In this document: in pieces, positions 4,587-6,613 of the stretch | How the letters are laid out: each line of letters begins with the position of its first letter | Numbering within the stretch: position 1 is the stretch's first letter | Source: Actinomycetota bacterium | GTDB lineage: Bacteria; Actinomycetota; Geothermincolia; Geothermincolales; RBG-13-55-18 | Direction of reading: 5' to 3' | NCBI GenBank assembly: GCA_028275245.1 | Contig: JAPWVA010000070.1 | Span: forward strand, 1-6,613 | Length of the DNA stretch: 6,613 nucleotides | The notes under the pieces: model-generated | What the model saw: only the letters and a program-made list of their open reading frames with translations | What the model was told of the DNA's origin: nothing | Database searches by the model: none | Translations under genes and position numbers: made by a program

Positions 4587-6311
4587 TCACGCCCGGCTTT
4601 CGCCCTGGGCCTCTATCTTCTTCTTCTCCTCCTCCACCAGGACCCGCCGCAGGACCTTGCCCACCATGGTCTTGGGAAGCTCCTTCCGGAACTCCACCTC
4701 CGTGGGCACCTTGTACCGGGAAAGCCTCTCCCGGCAGAATTCTATAATCTCCTCGGCGGTGGCGGTCTCCCCCTCCTTCAGCACCACGTAAGCCTTGACC
4801 GTCTCGCCCCGCTTGGGATGGGGCACGCCGGCCACGGCGGCGTCGGCCACCTTGGGGTGCTCGAAAAGGACCTCCTCCACCTCCCGCGGATAGATGTTGT
4901 AACCGCTGGCGATGATCATGTCCTTCTTGCGGTCCACGATGTAAAAGAAGCCGTCCTCGTCAGCCCGGGCGATGTCACCGGTGTAGAGCCAGCCTTCCTC
5001 GTCAAGCACCAGCGCGGTCTCGTCAGGCATATTCCAATAACCCCGCATCACCTGGGGGCCACGCACCGCCAGTTCTCCCACCTCCCCGATGGGCAGCTCC
5101 TTGGTGCGGTCCTCCACGTCCACGATCTTCACCTCTGTGCTGGGGAGGGGCATACCGATACTACCCGCCTTACGCATTCCCTCCAGCGGGTTGGCGTGGG
5201 TCACCGGGCTGGCCTCGGAGAGGCCGTATCCCTCCACCAGCTTGCCCCCGGTGATCTTCTCGAATTCCTCCTGTACTTCCACCGGGAGGGGAGCCGCCCC
5301 GCTCAGGCAAGCCCTGATGGAGGTGACATCCAGCCTCCCCTCCTTCACCTCGGGGGAATTGAGGAGGGCTATGTACATGGCGGGAACCCCCGGCCACAGG
5401 GTGGGGCGGTGCTTGCGGATCATCTGGACCACCATGTGCAGGTCCCGGGGGTTGGGCACCAGGATCAGGGTGTAGCCCATGTAAATCCCTAGGTTCATGT
5501 CCACCGTCATGCCATAGGAGTGGAAGAAGGGAAGGGTGCAGAGCACCTTCTCCTCACCCCGGCGGGCCTGCTGGTCCCAGGCCGATAGCTGGATGACGTT
5601 GGCCACCAGGTTGCGGTGGGTGAGCATCACGCCCTTGGATATCCCGGTGGTCCCCCCGGTGTACTGGAACACCGCCAGGTCCCGGGCAGGATCAATCTCC
5701 ACCTCGGGACGGGAAGCGGGGGCCTGCTCCAACAGTGGCTTCAGCTCCTGCATACCCTTGAGGCCATAGCGTGAGGCGTTGACTTCCACCACCACGTGCT
5801 GGCCTTCCCTCTTGGCCTTGAGGGGTTCCAACAGGTTAAGGGGGAACTTGAGGTAATCCTTCACGTGGGTGAGGAGCACATGATCAGGCTTGACCTTCTC
5901 CAGAGCCTTGGAAACCTGGGGCCATAACCTGTCCAGGGTCAAGAGCACCTTGGCGCCTGAATCCCTCAGCTGGTGCTCGATCTCCCTAGGCGAATAAAGG
6001 GGGTTGAACATCACCGCCACTGCCCCGACCTTCATAGTCCCGTAATAGGCGAAGACCAGCTGGGGAAGGTTGGGAAGGTGAATCGCCACCCGGTCCCCCT
6101 TCTTGACGCCCAAATCGGCCAAGACGTTGGCGAACTTGTTGGCATACTGGTCCAGCTGGGCGTAGCTGATCCTGTTGTTGACGAAAATTATGGCAGTGTT
6201 CCTTGGATATTTTATGGCACTTTCTTCCAGCATTTTACCCAGGGAAAGGTTGGGGATTTCCACCTCGTGGGGAACGCCCGGGGGGTAGTTCTTAAGCCAG
6301 ACCTTTTCCAT
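4587..6311 (-). CDS. fadD: long-chain fatty acid--CoA ligase (AMP-forming), 574 aa
   Basis: Activates a carboxylic acid, probably a medium- or long-chain fatty acid, to its acyl-CoA through an acyl-adenylate, using ATP and CoA; cytoplasmic or membrane-associated. All core motifs of the adenylate-forming family are present: P-loop YTGGTTGISKG at 217-227; GYGLSEASP at 361-369 with the Mg-binding Glu365; LYTGD at 442-446; the hinge region VDRKKDMIIASGYNIYPREVEEVL at 459-482; and the C-terminal PKTMVGKVLRR with catalytic Lys552. FFHSYGMTVDMNLGIYMGYTLILVP (262-286) resembles the long-chain FadD acyl pocket. Length is usual for the family. ATG 6311 has AAGGAGG 5 nt upstream. The gene ends in its own terminator and no gene directly precedes it in the window, so it is read alone or as the last gene of a unit starting beyond the edge. 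Chain-length preference cannot be told from sequence; aryl or branched acids are possible. An operator-like repeat lies about 75-95 bp upstream. Confidence 0.95.
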   Translation of the reverse strand: MEKVWLKNYPPGVPHEVEIPNLSLGKMLEESAIKYPRNTAIIFVNNRISYAQLDQYANKFANVLADLGVKKGDRVAIHLPNLPQLVFAYYGTMKVGAVAVMFNPLYSPREIEHQLRDSGAKVLLTLDRLWPQVSKALEKVKPDHVLLTHVKDYLKFPLNLLEPLKAKREGQHVVVEVNASRYGLKGMQELKPLLEQAPASRPEVEIDPARDLAVFQYTGGTTGISKGVMLTHRNLVANVIQLSAWDQQARRGEEKVLCTLPFFHSYGMTVDMNLGIYMGYTLILVPNPRDLHMVVQMIRKHRPTLWPGVPAMYIALLNSPEVKEGRLDVTSIRACLSGAAPLPVEVQEEFEKITGGKLVEGYGLSEASPVTHANPLEGMRKAGSIGMPLPSTEVKIVDVEDRTKELPIGEVGELAVRGPQVMRGYWNMPDETALVLDEEGWLYTGDIARADEDGFFYIVDRKKDMIIASGYNIYPREVEEVLFEHPKVADAAVAGVPHPKRGETVKAYVVLKEGETATAEEIIEFCRERLSRYKVPTEVEFRKELPKTMVGKVLRRVLVEEEKKKIEAQGESRA

Positions 6312-6386
6312 CTTTCCCTCCTTCCTTTTCTTCCCGGTATGCCTGGCACCGAAGCCCTTGGTCCAAACTGAGGAACGGGAACCGGC

Positions 6387-6404
6387 GGAAGGTTTAACCC
6401 TTCC
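6387..6404. promoter_or_regulatory. operator-like inverted repeat upstream of the acyl-CoA ligase
   Basis: GGAAGG (6387-6392) and CCTTCC (6399-6404) form a 6-bp perfect inverted repeat around TTTAAC. Pairing the centre as GGTT-T-AACC gives an 8-bp stem with one bulged base. It sits about 75-95 bp before the ligase ATG. Genes of fatty acid activation are often controlled by TetR- or GntR-type repressors that bind short palindromes in this position; no regulator gene is in the window, so the link is inferred. It has no long T-run on either strand (CTTTAATC on plus), so a terminator is less likely. Confidence 0.35.
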
Positions 6405-6578
6405 CTTTAATCAGCCCAGCCTTGCAAGCCATCCAGCCAATTACATTTTACCCATTTCCCGCCTTTAGATATACTTGCGTTCCCGCCTTACTTCTCCACG
6501 GCGACATTCTAAGAGCCCAGGATCGTTACCCCTATAACCCTGGCAATGCCAAGCCCCCGGCGAAACCCCCGCCAATGA

Positions 6579-6612
6579 ATACCAAATATTACCAGGTATA
6601 ATCAGGATGATT
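6579..6612 (+). promoter_or_regulatory. plus-strand TATAAT box with flanking inverted repeats at the right edge
   Basis: A perfect TATAAT lies at 6597-6602 but the expected -35 zone (6573-6580) has no match to TTGACA. The pair ATACC (6579-6583) / GGTAT (6595-6599) and the pair AATCA (6600-6604) / TGATT (6608-6612) both overlap or abut it. This could be a regulated promoter of a gene to the right of the window, divergent from the ligase. The evidence is limited by the window end. Confidence 0.25.
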
Positions 6613-6613
6613 C

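Larger units (their letters stand above)
6312..6613. other. intergenic region upstream of the acyl-CoA ligase
   Basis: No gene is supported. It contains the ligase ribosome site (AAGGAGG, 6317-6323, 5 nt before the ATG), an inverted repeat (6387-6404), several AT-rich patches (6440-6473) with minus-strand TAAAAT, TGTAAT and TATATC but no matching -35 for any, a short palindrome TGGCA-A-TGCCA (6541-6551), and repeats around a plus-strand TATAAT at the right edge. Its length and AT content fit a regulatory region, possibly shared with a gene beyond the window. Confidence 0.5.

Noticed and set aside
4818..5492. 224-codon plus-strand frame inside the acyl-CoA ligase
   Set aside because: It is a His/Gly/Val-rich mirror of the ligase codons, typical of antisense shadows in GC-rich genes.
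1..6613. Mobile element, CRISPR, toxin-antitoxin or defence system
   Set aside because: There is no transposase, integrase, repeat-spacer array or paired small toxin genes; all larger genes are ordinary metabolic families.

Overview
This is a GC-rich bacterial chromosomal window with GC-ending codons, strong Shine-Dalgarno sites (GGAGG family) and at least two TTG start codons. Nothing in it looks like a phage, transposon, CRISPR array or rRNA/tRNA gene. A bacterial/archaeal-type myo-inositol-phosphate synthase beside a long-chain acyl-CoA ligase and a UDP-xylose-synthase-type decarboxylase would suit a deep-branching actinobacterium (for example a thermophilic Geothermincola-like lineage) or a related GC-rich Gram-positive. 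That placement is an inference from gene content and style, not from a database match.

Layout. 1-496 (+): 3' end of the inositol-1-phosphate synthase gene, cut by the left edge. 497-841: non-coding leader region with a 22-bp-period direct repeat and a promoter-like element. 842-1135 (+): small uncharacterised protein of 97 aa with a clear ribosome site. 1136-1319: short intergenic region where the transcription units converge. 1320-1757 (-): PaaI-type hotdog thioesterase. 1914-2861 (-): UDP-glucuronate decarboxylase (UDP-xylose synthase family). 2900-3985 (-): saccharopine-dehydrogenase-like NAD(P)-binding protein. 4002-4205 (-): 67-aa single-pass membrane protein. 4206-4534: AT-rich promoter patch, then non-coding DNA. 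4535-4570: strong intrinsic terminator of the next gene. 4587-6311 (-): long-chain acyl-CoA synthetase. 6312-6613: non-coding region with an operator-like inverted repeat and, at the right edge, a plus-strand TATAAT box.

How the genes fit together. The 67-aa membrane protein, the saccharopine-dehydrogenase-like protein and the decarboxylase are tightly packed on the minus strand, with gaps of 16 and 38 bp and each start preceded by its own ribosome site. They probably form one operon read from the AT-rich patch near 4250-4275. The thioesterase follows after 156 bp and may be a separate unit. The acyl-CoA ligase is monocistronic as far as can be seen: it has its own terminator, and no gene lies immediately upstream of it in the window. 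Inositol phosphate synthesis, nucleotide-sugar decarboxylation and acyl-CoA activation/hydrolysis together suggest envelope lipid and polysaccharide metabolism, but no single pathway is shown. I see no convincing previously undescribed system. The least explained items are the 97-aa protein, the 67-aa membrane protein with its unassigned oxidoreductase neighbour, and the repeats in the intergenic DNA.
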